This document shows, one piece after another, positions 1-6,076 of a stretch of DNA of 10,334 bases. The stretch is from Rubritepida sp. (lineage in GTDB: Bacteria; Pseudomonadota; Alphaproteobacteria; Acetobacterales; Acetobacteraceae), in contig JAQGHZ010000654.1 of NCBI GenBank assembly GCA_028291485.1, positions 1 through 10,334 of the forward strand. Reading direction: 5' to 3'. A program made the position numbers and the translations under genes. The notes beneath the pieces are model-generated. The model saw only the letters and a program-made list of their open reading frames with translations, did no database searches and was not told where the DNA came from. Numbering within the stretch: the stretch's first letter is position 1; every line of letters begins with the position of its first letter.

Positions 1-185
1 GGCACACGCTGCGGCGAGAGGCCCAGATGGCGGTACATCCGCACCATCTCGTTCAGCGCGGAGGCCTCGTTGCCCAGGGTGGAGGGGCAGCGCACCAGCC
101 GGAACAGCCAGTCGAGCATCTCGTCGCGCAAGGAATCGGCAGCGTCCAGGATGGCGCGGCGGGCGCCGGCGTCGAGCGATGTCAT
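1..185 (-). CDS. M20-family amidohydrolase/deacylase (ArgE/DapE-like), N-terminal fragment
   Basis: This is the first 61 or so codons of a gene that runs off the left edge. The protein begins MTSLDAGARRAILDAADSLR and continues through a segment containing LFRLVRCPSTLGNEAS and YRHLGLSP. That helix, followed by a 'LVR.PS..GNE' motif and 'LGL', is the typical N-terminal region of M20 metallopeptidases of the ArgE/DapE deacylase group, which remove acyl or aminoacyl groups from small molecules using two metal ions. The metal ligands lie further in and are not visible here, so activity and substrate cannot be judged. The start is taken at the ATG at 185. Another in-frame ATG at 197 would add four residues (MLRC), and neither has a clear Shine-Dalgarno. 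The gene is divergent from the deacetylase gene starting at 251. Other M20 members (carboxypeptidase, hydantoinase-type) cannot be excluded. Confidence 0.72.
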   Translation of the reverse strand, partial: MTSLDAGARRAILDAADSLRDEMLDWLFRLVRCPSTLGNEASALNEMVRMYRHLGLSPQRV

Positions 186-250
186 GCAGCGCAGCATGGC
201 CAGCGCGCGGCGCGGTTGTCCAGGCCGCCCAGGCGCGCTTCACTCAGGGA
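186..250. promoter_or_regulatory. Divergent intergenic region
   Basis: These 65 bp separate the divergent M20 amidohydrolase and deacetylase genes, so promoters for both must lie here or inside the opposite gene. I see no clear -35/-10 pair or palindromic operator; the sequence is almost uniformly GC-rich. A purine run (CAGGGA) directly abuts the ATG at 251, too close to be an ideal ribosome binding site. Confidence 0.3.
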
Positions 251-1288
251 ATGAAGGCCTTTCACCATCCCGACGAGGCGCTGCATGCGCCGCGATTCTT
301 CCTCACGCGTGGCACGGTGCGATCGAATTTCGAGATCCCGGCCCGCGCCGCCTCACTGCGCGCCGGGCTGGACGCGCTGGGCCTCGCGCCGGAGACGACA
401 AAACCCGCGACGCGGGAGGAGCTGCTGAGGCTCAACACGCCCGACTACCTCGACTTCCTGGAGCACGCCGCGGCCCAATGGGCCGGGATGCCCGAGGCCG
501 GCCTCGAAGTCGTCGCCAACATGCACCCGACACCGGAGATGCTGGCCCAGACCCAGCGGAAGCCCGCCCATGTCATCTCGCGCGCCGGGATGCACATGGC
601 CGACACGGCCTGCCCGATCGGGCCCGGCACCTGGACGGCCGCGATATCAGCCGCAGGCTGCGCGCTGGCGGCGGCCGATGTCGCGGCCCAAAGCAGCGAC
701 CGGGGGGGCGGGACGGCCTATGCGCTCTGCCGTCCGCCGGGGCACCACGCCTATGCGAGCCGCGCCGGGGGGCATTGCTACGTCAACAACAGCGCGCTCG
801 CCGCGCAGCGGCTGCGGGATTCGGGCGCCGCGCGCGTGGCGGTGCTCGACATCGACAGCCATCACGGCAACGGCACTCAGGGGATTTTCTGGGACCGCGA
901 CGATGTGCTGACCGTCTCCATCCATGGCGATCCGTCGCGCTACTACCCCTGGTATGTCGGCTTCGCGGAGGAGACGGGAGCGGCGAACCTCAACCTCCCG
1001 CAGGAATTCGGGACCGGCGACGAGGGCTGGCTCGCCGCACTCGACACCGCCATCGCCGCCGTCGAAAAATTCCGGCCCGATGCGCTGGTCGTTCCGCTGG
1101 GCTTCGATGCCAGCGAGTTCGAGCCGCTCGCCTCGCTCAAGGTCACGCAGGACGGCTTCGCCCGCGCCGGCGCGGCCATCGGCAGGCTCAAACTGCCCAC
1201 CGCCATCTGCCAGGAGGGCGGCTACAACGTGGACCTACTCGGGACGCTGCTGCAGCGCTTCCTCACCGGCTTCGGAGAAGCGAAGTGA
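251..1288 (+). CDS. Histone deacetylase family protein / acetylpolyamine amidohydrolase
   Basis: The 345-residue protein is a zinc hydrolase of the arginase/deacetylase fold. Bacterial members of this type remove acetyl groups from polyamines or other small amines in the cytoplasm. The whole signature set is visible. RPPGHHA is at 161-167, with the tandem catalytic histidines H165/H166. GHCYVNN follows it. DIDSHHGNGTQ starts at 200, with zinc ligands D202 and H204. The third zinc ligand is D286 in LGFDASEFEP, and the catalytic tyrosine is Y325 in QEGGY. Length and opening (MKAFHHPDEALHAPRFF) fit family members that start MKAF.HPD, supporting the ATG at 251 over an in-frame ATG at 179, although the purine-rich CAGGGA sits directly against the start codon. 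No signal peptide is seen. The stop overlaps the GTG start of the M19 dipeptidase gene, so the two are probably one operon. Substrate (acetylpolyamine or another acetylated amine) is inferred from family only. Confidence 0.92.
   Translation: MKAFHHPDEALHAPRFFLTRGTVRSNFEIPARAASLRAGLDALGLAPETTKPATREELLRLNTPDYLDFLEHAAAQWAGMPEAGLEVVANMHPTPEMLAQTQRKPAHVISRAGMHMADTACPIGPGTWTAAISAAGCALAAADVAAQSSDRGGGTAYALCRPPGHHAYASRAGGHCYVNNSALAAQRLRDSGAARVAVLDIDSHHGNGTQGIFWDRDDVLTVSIHGDPSRYYPWYVGFAEETGAANLNLPQEFGTGDEGWLAALDTAIAAVEKFRPDALVVPLGFDASEFEPLASLKVTQDGFARAGAAIGRLKLPTAICQEGGYNVDLLGTLLQRFLTGFGEAK
1274..1280 (+). promoter_or_regulatory. Ribosome binding site for the M19 dipeptidase gene
   Basis: GGAGAAG lies inside the last codons of the deacetylase gene, with GGAG seven bases before the GTG at 1285. 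It decides the unusual GTG start of the downstream gene. The same frame stays open far upstream, but nothing there resembles the M19 family. Confidence 0.7.
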
Positions 1289-2280
1289 ATCAGCTCAACC
1301 CCCTCGTCCTCGACACGCATATCGACATCCGCTGGCCCGAGACGCCCGACTGGCTCTCGGACACCAAGCAATGCGTCGACCTGCCGAAGATGCTCGCAGG
1401 CGGCATGAGCGCGGCCGTCTTCATCGCCTATGTCGGCCAGGGCGCGCGCGACTATGCGGGCCATGCCGCGGCCGCCGCCCGAGCCGAGGCGATGCTGCAC
1501 CACATCCGCGCCCGCGCCGACGGCGCCGCGAGCCGCTTCTGCGCCACGCCGGGCGAGGTGGAGGCCGCCTTCGCCGCGGGCATCCCGGCGGTGCTTTCCG
1601 CTGTGGAGAACGGCTATGCGATGGGGCACAACCTCGGCCGCATCGCGCTCTGGCGCAGGCTGGGCGCCATCTACCTCACCCTGACCCATGACGGGCACAA
1701 CGCACTCTCCGACAGCGCGCGGCCGCGCAAGAACCTGGGCAATAGCGAGACCGAGCATGGCGGCCTCTCCGCCCTGGGCCGCACCGCGATCCGCGAGATG
1801 AACCGCGTGGGGCTGATGCTCGACTGCTCGCATGTCTCGAAGGCCGGGATGGTGCAGGCGGCGGAGCTCTCGCGCGTGCCCATCGCCGTGACGCACACGG
1901 CCTGCGCCGCGCTCTGCCCGCATCCGCGCAACCTCGACGACGAGCAGCTCGACGCCATCCGCGCCTGCGGCGGCGTGGCGCAGGTCACCGCCGTCGCCTC
2001 CTTCCTCAAGGCGCCGGGCCCGAACGGCGTGACCCAGGCGAGCGTCGCCGATCTCGTGGACCATGTGGAGCACGCGATCCGCCGCATCGGCCTGGACCAT
2101 GTGGGCATCTCATCCGACTTCGACGGCGGCGGCAGCGTGGTCGGCTGGGCGAATGCCTCCGAGACGCGGAACATCACCGCGGAGCTCGAACGCCGGGGCT
2201 ATGGCGCGCGCGAGATCGGGCTGCTCTGGTCGGGGAATTTCCTGCGGGTCTGGCGGCAGGTGCTGCGCGGCACCGGCTGA
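1285..2280 (+). CDS. Dipeptidase, peptidase family M19 (membrane dipeptidase family)
   Basis: The 331-residue protein matches the TIM-barrel, binuclear-zinc family M19, whose members cleave dipeptides, often with a D-amino acid at the C-terminal position, and sometimes beta-lactam-like amides. Visible zinc ligands are H12 and D14 (LDTHIDI), the bridging E108 (SAVENG), H183 (LDCSHVS) and H204 (AVTHT). R215 in CPHPRNL and D278 in GISSDFDGG complete the active site. YLTLTHDGHNALSDS is the usual family strand. Despite the family name there is no signal peptide, lipobox or membrane segment, so it should be cytoplasmic. The GTG start fits because GTG overlaps the upstream TGA (GTGA) and has a good ribosome binding site. 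This coupling suggests co-production with the acetyl-amine deacetylase. Substrate is unknown. Confidence 0.92.
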   Translation: MNQLNPLVLDTHIDIRWPETPDWLSDTKQCVDLPKMLAGGMSAAVFIAYVGQGARDYAGHAAAAARAEAMLHHIRARADGAASRFCATPGEVEAAFAAGIPAVLSAVENGYAMGHNLGRIALWRRLGAIYLTLTHDGHNALSDSARPRKNLGNSETEHGGLSALGRTAIREMNRVGLMLDCSHVSKAGMVQAAELSRVPIAVTHTACAALCPHPRNLDDEQLDAIRACGGVAQVTAVASFLKAPGPNGVTQASVADLVDHVEHAIRRIGLDHVGISSDFDGGGSVVGWANASETRNITAELERRGYGAREIGLLWSGNFLRVWRQVLRGTG

Positions 2281-2312
2281 GGCTGGCACGACAGACGCGA
2301 CAAAGCCATCAC

Positions 2313-2331
2313 CCCGGCGCGATCGGCCGGG
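2313..2331 (+). terminator. GC-rich hairpin after the dipeptidase gene
   Basis: CCCGGC (2313-2318) and GCCGGG (2326-2331) form a perfect 6-bp stem with a 7-base loop, 32 bases after the dipeptidase stop. No T-run follows, so it does not meet the standard for an intrinsic terminator. It could be a pause site, or chance in GC-rich DNA. The rest of the 95-bp gap (2281-2375) shows no clear promoter. Confidence 0.25.
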
Positions 2332-2374
2332 CATGAGGCCAGCGCATATTGGACGAGCCAGAAGGAGCGTCCGA

Positions 2375-2400
2375 CATGACCAGGTTCCGCATTCTCTTCG
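2375..2400 (+). repeat. Direct repeat, copy 1 (start of first small membrane gene)
   Basis: CATGACCAGGTTCCGCAT, one variable base, then CTCTTCG. It is identical to 2671-2696 except for one silent base. It covers the start codon and first eight codons of both tandem small membrane genes, which supports their origin by duplication. Confidence 0.8.
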
Positions 2401-2669
2401 TCTTCGACGCGCTCGTCGCGCTGTTCGTGCTGCAGCAGTTCTTTTCCCTCGTCACGGACCGCTACAGCTATCCCGCCCTGTTGGCGATCGAGTTCCTCGT
2501 CTTGGCGATCTGCGTCGGTTCCCTCTGGTGGGCCGCGACGCTGAACACGAAGGGACGACCCGGCCTCGCCAGCCTCGTGCTGCTGATCCCCGCGATCCCG
2601 GCCGTCCTGGCCCTGCTGGGCCTGGGGCTCCTCATCCTCCTCTTCAGCACGGGCGGGGCTCATCACTAG
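2376..2669 (+). CDS. Small hydrophobic membrane protein, tandem copy A
   Basis: I do not recognise a function. The 97-residue product starts MTRFRILFVFDALVALFVLQ and has three hydrophobic stretches: about residues 4-26, 33-55 and 65-92. Between the second and third is a short polar turn, NTKGRPGLA, and the end is a short STGGAHH tail. The ATG is chosen because AAGGAG (2362-2367) lies eight bases upstream; a TTG at 2349 is an in-frame but unneeded alternative. The downstream gene starts two bases after this stop and encodes a protein with the same beginning and end, so the pair looks like a tandem duplication translated from one message. Small inner-membrane proteins with this layout are sometimes labelled 'osmoprotectant transporter permease' by automatic annotation. 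Nothing here supports a transport role. Confidence 0.75.
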   Translation: MTRFRILFVFDALVALFVLQQFFSLVTDRYSYPALLAIEFLVLAICVGSLWWAATLNTKGRPGLASLVLLIPAIPAVLALLGLGLLILLFSTGGAHH

Positions 2670-2670
2670 C

Positions 2671-2696
2671 CATGACCAGGTTCCGCATCCTCTTCG
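2671..2696 (+). repeat. Direct repeat, copy 2 (start of second small membrane gene)
   Basis: Second copy of the 26-bp repeat, with a single difference from copy 1 (C for T in the wobble position of the Ile codon). The two copies lie exactly 296 bp apart. Confidence 0.8.
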
Positions 2697-3019
2697 GCAT
2701 CGACCTGCTCATCCTGGCCTTCGCGCTCTGGCAATGCATCGAGCTCTCTACGTCACAGCTGGTCTCGACAAACCTGCTGGACGGCACCCGCACGGTGATC
2801 CCGCGAGCGCCGGGCGAGACCTGGCTCATGCTCTCGCCCATGGTCACGGTGCTGGTGCTGGCCGTCGCGGTGCTCGGCGGCGCGGCGATGCTGCATCGAC
2901 GCGGGCGGACCGGGCTGGCAACGCTCCTGCTTCTTGCCCTCGCGGTGCCGGTCGTGCTGGGCGTGCTGCTGATGGGCGGGCTGATGATCCTCTTCACCAT
3001 CGGCACGCCCAGCCGCTAG
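2672..3019 (+). CDS. Small hydrophobic membrane protein, tandem copy B
   Basis: Function unknown. The 115-residue protein begins MTRFRILFGIDLLILAFALW, so its first eight residues equal those of copy A. Its C-terminal half follows the same pattern (G-A-A-x-L, then GRTGLATLLLLALAVPVVLG, then GGLMILF). It has three hydrophobic segments, about residues 4-25, 54-74 and 83-110. It differs from copy A by a longer polar loop of about 28 residues between the first two segments, including STNLLDGTRTVIPRAPGE, probably exposed on one membrane face. No Shine-Dalgarno stands close to the ATG, which follows the copy A stop by two bases, so translation is likely coupled to copy A. Different loops on a shared framework suggest divergence after duplication. 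The two may form a hetero-oligomer, but that is inference. Confidence 0.75.
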   Translation: MTRFRILFGIDLLILAFALWQCIELSTSQLVSTNLLDGTRTVIPRAPGETWLMLSPMVTVLVLAVAVLGGAAMLHRRGRTGLATLLLLALAVPVVLGVLLMGGLMILFTIGTPSR

Positions 3020-3051
3020 GACGCGTCACCGCTTCTGGACCGCCCCGCAGC

Positions 3052-3080
3052 TTCCGATTAGATCGTCATAACGATCGGAA
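3052..3080 (+). promoter_or_regulatory. Overlapping dyads upstream of the solute-binding protein gene
   Basis: Two inverted repeats overlap here. GATCGT-CATA-ACGATC (3061-3076) has perfect 6-bp arms, and TTCCGAT...ATCGGAA (3052-3058 with 3074-3080) has perfect 7-bp arms. The site ends 8 bases before the ATG at 3089 and 32 before the ATG at 3113, where a repressor would block transcription or initiation. The inner GT-N4-AC core resembles the symmetry of GntR-family operators, but the consensus match is only partial. A terminator for the small membrane genes is less likely because no T-run follows. The 69-bp gap contains nothing else I can name. Confidence 0.45.
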
Positions 3081-3088
3081 AGGCCGCC

Positions 3089-3505
3089 ATGACGGCCAAG
3101 GGAACGCGTCCAATGATCCTCGCTCTTCGCCGACTGCTGGCCGGTCTGGCCGCCCTTCTGCCATGGGCCATCGCGGTGCCCGCCCTCGCGCAGGCCTCCT
3201 GGCCGGAACGGCCGGTCCGCGTCGTCATCACCTGGGCCGCGGGCGGCACCACGGATTTCGTGGCGCGCCTCTACGCGCAGCAGCTCGGCGCCGTGCTCGG
3301 CCAGTCCTTCGTGGTGGAGAACCGCACGGGCGGCAGCGGCGCCGTAGGCTGGAATCAGGTCGTGCAGGCGCGGCCGGACGGATACACGCTGCTGATCACC
3401 GACAACTCCATCGTGACGGTGCCGCCACTGCTGCCCGACCTCGGCTTCGACATGCGCACCGCGATGGAACCCGTGGCCGAGTTGGAAAAGAATATCCGGC
3501 CTTAG
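3089..3505 (+). pseudogene. Truncated Bug/TctC-type tripartite tricarboxylate transporter substrate-binding protein
   Basis: The reading frame encodes the N-terminal lobe of a Bug-family periplasmic binding protein, which captures small carboxylates or similar solutes for TctAB-type carriers or for sensing. A signal peptide (hydrophobic core AGLAALLPWAIAVPA, cleavage near ALAQA) is followed by WPERPVRVVITWAAGGTTDF, then VVENRTGGSGAVGWN and ARPDGYTLLITD, all typical family motifs. Family members have about 320 residues; this one stops at 130-138. Similarity ends after EPVAEL, where the family normally continues with the second lobe; instead six unrelated residues and a TAG follow, and no remaining part is found downstream. 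It is therefore almost certainly non-functional as a binding protein. Two starts are plausible: ATG 3089 with AAAGG close by, and ATG 3113 with AAGGGA nine bases upstream, which gives the more usual signal peptide. Confidence 0.85.
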
Positions 3506-3572
3506 ACCAGGACCTTGCTGAGAGAGCGATTCACCGCTCCGGTGATTCCACCTCCGCAGATCGCGCTAAGGC
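3499..3572. repeat. Inverted-repeat-bounded palindromic segment at the convergence point
   Basis: GCCTTAG (3499-3505) and CTAAGGC (3566-3572) form a perfect 7-bp inverted repeat around a 60-bp core. The core holds a hairpin (3528-3548) and a weaker outer pairing, AGAGCGAT (3523-3530) with ATCGCGCT (3559-3566, one mismatch). The left arm supplies the TAG stop of the truncated binding-protein gene, and the right arm supplies the TAG stop of the FkbM gene on the other strand. This could be a small mobile palindromic element, the end of a lost insertion sequence, or a bidirectional terminator. I cannot name a family. Confidence 0.5.
3528..3548. terminator. Hairpin between convergent genes, possible bidirectional terminator
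   Basis: GATTCACCG (3528-3536) pairs with CGGTGATTC (3540-3548), eight of nine positions, around a 3-base CTC loop. It lies 23 bases beyond the plus-strand stop and 18 beyond the minus-strand stop, where a shared terminator is expected. Neither side has a T-run, so termination efficiency is doubtful. Confidence 0.4.
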
Positions 3573-4351
3573 TTCACGAATCGGCGGTTCCGCGCGGCGC
3601 CTTCCATCGGCGCCTCGCGGAAGCCGCAGGAGGCGAGGATCTCCGGAATCCCGTTGCCGCCCGCTGCGGCATTCGCGCCGTCGATCTCGACCAGCACCTC
3701 GCGCACATGCGCGCGCAGCATGGCCCTCGCGCCGCGCAGGATCATGGGTTCGATCCCATCCACGTCGAGCTTGATCGCATAGGGTGCCGGCGCGTCCATG
3801 TGCTGGAAGAAATCGTCGATCGCGAAGCTCGGCACGGCCTGCCGGAAACCGCCTTCACGCGCCTCGATGCTGTGCATGGAATGGCCCGCCGCCGTGCTCG
3901 CCATGTTGAGCGCGACGAGGCCGGTGGTCTGCGCGAAGGCCAGGCAATAGGCCGAGATCCGATCGTCGAAGCCGTTGATCTCTATGCTGCGCACCATCGC
4001 CGCGAAGCTGGAGGCCGAGGGTTCGAAGGCCAGCACGCGCAGGCCCCGCTTCGCCGCGAAGAGACTGTAGAGGCCGATATTCGCGCCGATGTCCCAGAGC
4101 ACCGTGTCCGCGGGCAGTCCGGCGATCCAGGCCACCGTCTCCGGCTCGTCCTTCCCGAAACCCTGCGGGTCGTGCAGCGCGCGCGCGGAGGGGCATTCCA
4201 CCACGATCGGCCCGGCCGTCGTCTCGACCGTCACGCGCTGCAGCAGCGCCTCGGCGACGAGCGCGCGCGTGGACGCCGCGCGGCGCGGCTTCATGGGCGC
4301 GGTGGCCCTGAGCACGAGGCCCGTGAGGAAACGCGCGAGGCTGCGACTCAT
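3566..4351 (-). CDS. FkbM family SAM-dependent methyltransferase
   Basis: The 261-residue protein is a Rossmann-fold methyltransferase of the FkbM type, a family that O-methylates sugars, polyketides and other acceptors. The SAM-binding loop is VLWDIGANIGLYS (D87, G89, N91, G93), followed by the acidic strand end LAFEP (E110), which should bind the SAM ribose. IDDFF, then AIKLDVDGIEPMILRG (about 192-207) and EVLVEID, are the conserved C-terminal family strands. The ATG at 4351 is used because it lies seven bases after the gamma-glutamyltransferase stop and has GGAG about 12 bases upstream, inside that gene. An in-frame start at 4438 would lie inside the upstream gene and add 29 unrelated residues. 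The acceptor is unknown; no glycosyltransferase or polyketide gene is nearby. The stop codon lies in the right arm of the inverted repeat at 3499-3572. Confidence 0.9.
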   Translation of the reverse strand: MSRSLARFLTGLVLRATAPMKPRRAASTRALVAEALLQRVTVETTAGPIVVECPSARALHDPQGFGKDEPETVAWIAGLPADTVLWDIGANIGLYSLFAAKRGLRVLAFEPSASSFAAMVRSIEINGFDDRISAYCLAFAQTTGLVALNMASTAAGHSMHSIEAREGGFRQAVPSFAIDDFFQHMDAPAPYAIKLDVDGIEPMILRGARAMLRAHVREVLVEIDGANAAAGGNGIPEILASCGFREAPMEGAARNRRFVKP

Positions 4352-4358
4352 AAGCGGT

Positions 4359-6044
4359 TCAGTCTCCAGCCACGGCGCCTTCGCGCCGCGGATCGGTGCC
4401 GCCGAGCAGGCGACGCGATTCGCCCTCGCGCTGCACACGGATGATGTTGGTGCCGGAATTCATCTCGCGCGCCTCGACAGGCACGCCGCGACCGATCAGC
4501 GCCGTCGCGAGACTCGCCGCGACCGTACCCTGCTCCAGCTCCGTCAGCGCGTTGAGCGCGCCGACATGCGGCAGCGCCGCGGCCGCCTGCGGGTCCAGGT
4601 TCCAGTCGAGCGTCCCGGCCACGGACTGCACGACATAGCCGATGATGCGCGATCCGCCGGCGGAACCCGTGATGAGGTCGAGTTCGCCGTCGCGAAAAGC
4701 GATCAACGGCGACATGGAGGAGCGCGGGCGCTTGCCGCCTTCGACGCGGTTGGCGACCGGCCTTCCCTCCATCTCGGGCTGGAAGGAGAAGTCGCTGAGC
4801 TGGTTGTTCAGCACGAAGCCGCGCACCACGACGCGCGCACCGAAGACGTTTTCCACGGTCGTCGTCATGGAGATGGCGCGGCCCTCCGCGTCGACGATCG
4901 CCATATGAGCCGTGCCGTTCTCCGGCTGCGGAGGCTGGCTCGCGAGCGGCGGGCCGAAGCGGCGCGGATTGCCGGGGCGCGGCGCGCTGTTGGCGCGGTC
5001 GAGCGAGAGCATCTGCGCGCGCAGCGTGACATAGGCGGGATCGAGCAGCCCCACCGTCGGCACGGGCGAAAAGCCGGGGTCGGCCATGTAGCGGTTGCGG
5101 TCGGCGAAGGCGAGGCGGCCGGCCTCGCCCAGCAGCATCGCGGCGTCGACGCTCGCGGGATCGGGATCCATGTCGAAATGGCCGAGCAGGCCGAGGATCT
5201 GCAGCACCACGGCGCCGCCCGAGGGCGGCGGCGGCGAGCAGACCACATAGACGCGGTAGGGCAGGCAGAGGGCCGAGGCGCGGCGCGGGGCATAGCCCGC
5301 GAGGTCGTCGCCCGTCATCAGCCCCGGATTGGCGTGGCGGCGCACGACGTTGACGATATCGGCCGCGATGGGCCCGCGGTGCAGCGCGTCGGCGCCCTGT
5401 TCCGCCAGCGCGCGCAGCGTCTCGGCCAGCGCGGGATTGCGCAGCACGGCACCCTCGGCAAGCGGCGCGCCGGCGGCGTCGAAGAACAGTGCCCGCGCGG
5501 CGGGATCGCGGCGCAGCGTGTCCGCCGTCGTGGCGATGGCCTGGGCAAGGCGTGGGGAGACAGGGAAGCCCTCCTCCGCCAGGCGGATGGCCGGCGCAAA
5601 GAGATCGGCCCAGGGCAGCTTGCCATGGGCGCGATGCGCCTCCTCCAGCATGCGCATCACCCCCGGCACGCCCACCGCGCGGCCGCCGACGATCGCGTCG
5701 AGGAACGGCATGGGGCGGCCATCGCGGAGAAAAAGGTCGCCGCGGGCGGCCGCCGGCGCCGTCTCGCGCCCGTCCCAGGCGGTGAGCTGGCGGTCGGCGG
5801 GGTTCCAGTGCAGCAGGAAGGCGCCGCCGCCGATGCCGGAGGCCTGCGGCTCGACCAGGCTGAGAGCGGCCTGTGCAGCGATGGCGGCGTCCACCGCCGA
5901 CCCGCCCGCGCGGAGCATGGCGCGCCCCGCCTCGGCCGCCAGCGGATGCGAGGCCACCACCATCTGCCGCTCCGCCACAACCGGCTGCGCCAGCGTGGTG
6001 ATCGGGAGCAGCAGCAGCAGGGCGAGGAGCGGCGCGCGGATCAC
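4359..6044 (-). CDS. ggt: Gamma-glutamyltransferase (glutathione hydrolase), periplasmic
   Basis: The 561-residue precursor is an N-terminal nucleophile hydrolase that breaks gamma-glutamyl bonds of glutathione and related compounds and cuts itself into a large and a small subunit. A signal peptide (MIRAPLLALLLLLPITTLAQ) points to the periplasm. DGRETAP gives the substrate-carboxylate arginine (R93). The self-cleavage nucleophile should be T378 in ENGTAHMAIVD. SMTTTVENVFG, LNNQLSDFS, KRPRSSMSP and the GSAGGSRI loop (about 460-467) all match family positions. Length is normal, so it should be active. It starts with GTG, since TAA lies three codons upstream and the next in-frame Met falls after the signal peptide; the ribosome binding site is weak. 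The gap after comM is 32 bp, and the methyltransferase follows after 7 bp, suggesting co-transcription. A cephalosporin-acylase-like activity is possible in this family but not favoured. Confidence 0.93.
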   Translation of the reverse strand: MIRAPLLALLLLLPITTLAQPVVAERQMVVASHPLAAEAGRAMLRAGGSAVDAAIAAQAALSLVEPQASGIGGGAFLLHWNPADRQLTAWDGRETAPAAARGDLFLRDGRPMPFLDAIVGGRAVGVPGVMRMLEEAHRAHGKLPWADLFAPAIRLAEEGFPVSPRLAQAIATTADTLRRDPAARALFFDAAGAPLAEGAVLRNPALAETLRALAEQGADALHRGPIAADIVNVVRRHANPGLMTGDDLAGYAPRRASALCLPYRVYVVCSPPPPSGGAVVLQILGLLGHFDMDPDPASVDAAMLLGEAGRLAFADRNRYMADPGFSPVPTVGLLDPAYVTLRAQMLSLDRANSAPRPGNPRRFGPPLASQPPQPENGTAHMAIVDAEGRAISMTTTVENVFGARVVVRGFVLNNQLSDFSFQPEMEGRPVANRVEGGKRPRSSMSPLIAFRDGELDLITGSAGGSRIIGYVVQSVAGTLDWNLDPQAAAALPHVGALNALTELEQGTVAASLATALIGRGVPVEAREMNSGTNIIRVQREGESRRLLGGTDPRREGAVAGD

Positions 6045-6076
6045 GCCGCCGACTTAGCCCGGAACAGGGGGTGCCG

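Noticed and set aside
70..1284. Long open frame on the plus strand running continuously into the dipeptidase gene
   Set aside because: Its translation before 1285 is Arg/Ala-rich with no domain resemblance and lies out of frame over the well-supported deacetylase gene. It is open only because of high GC content.
2376..3019. Naming the tandem membrane proteins as transporter permeases or as a toxin-antitoxin pair
   Set aside because: They lack transporter motifs, and both partners are similar multi-span membrane proteins. That does not fit a toxin with a soluble antitoxin.
3483..3565. Possible transposase remnant at the truncation site
   Set aside because: None of the readings of this stretch gives a recognisable transposase segment. 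Only the palindromic structure supports a mobile origin, so no insertion-sequence family is claimed.
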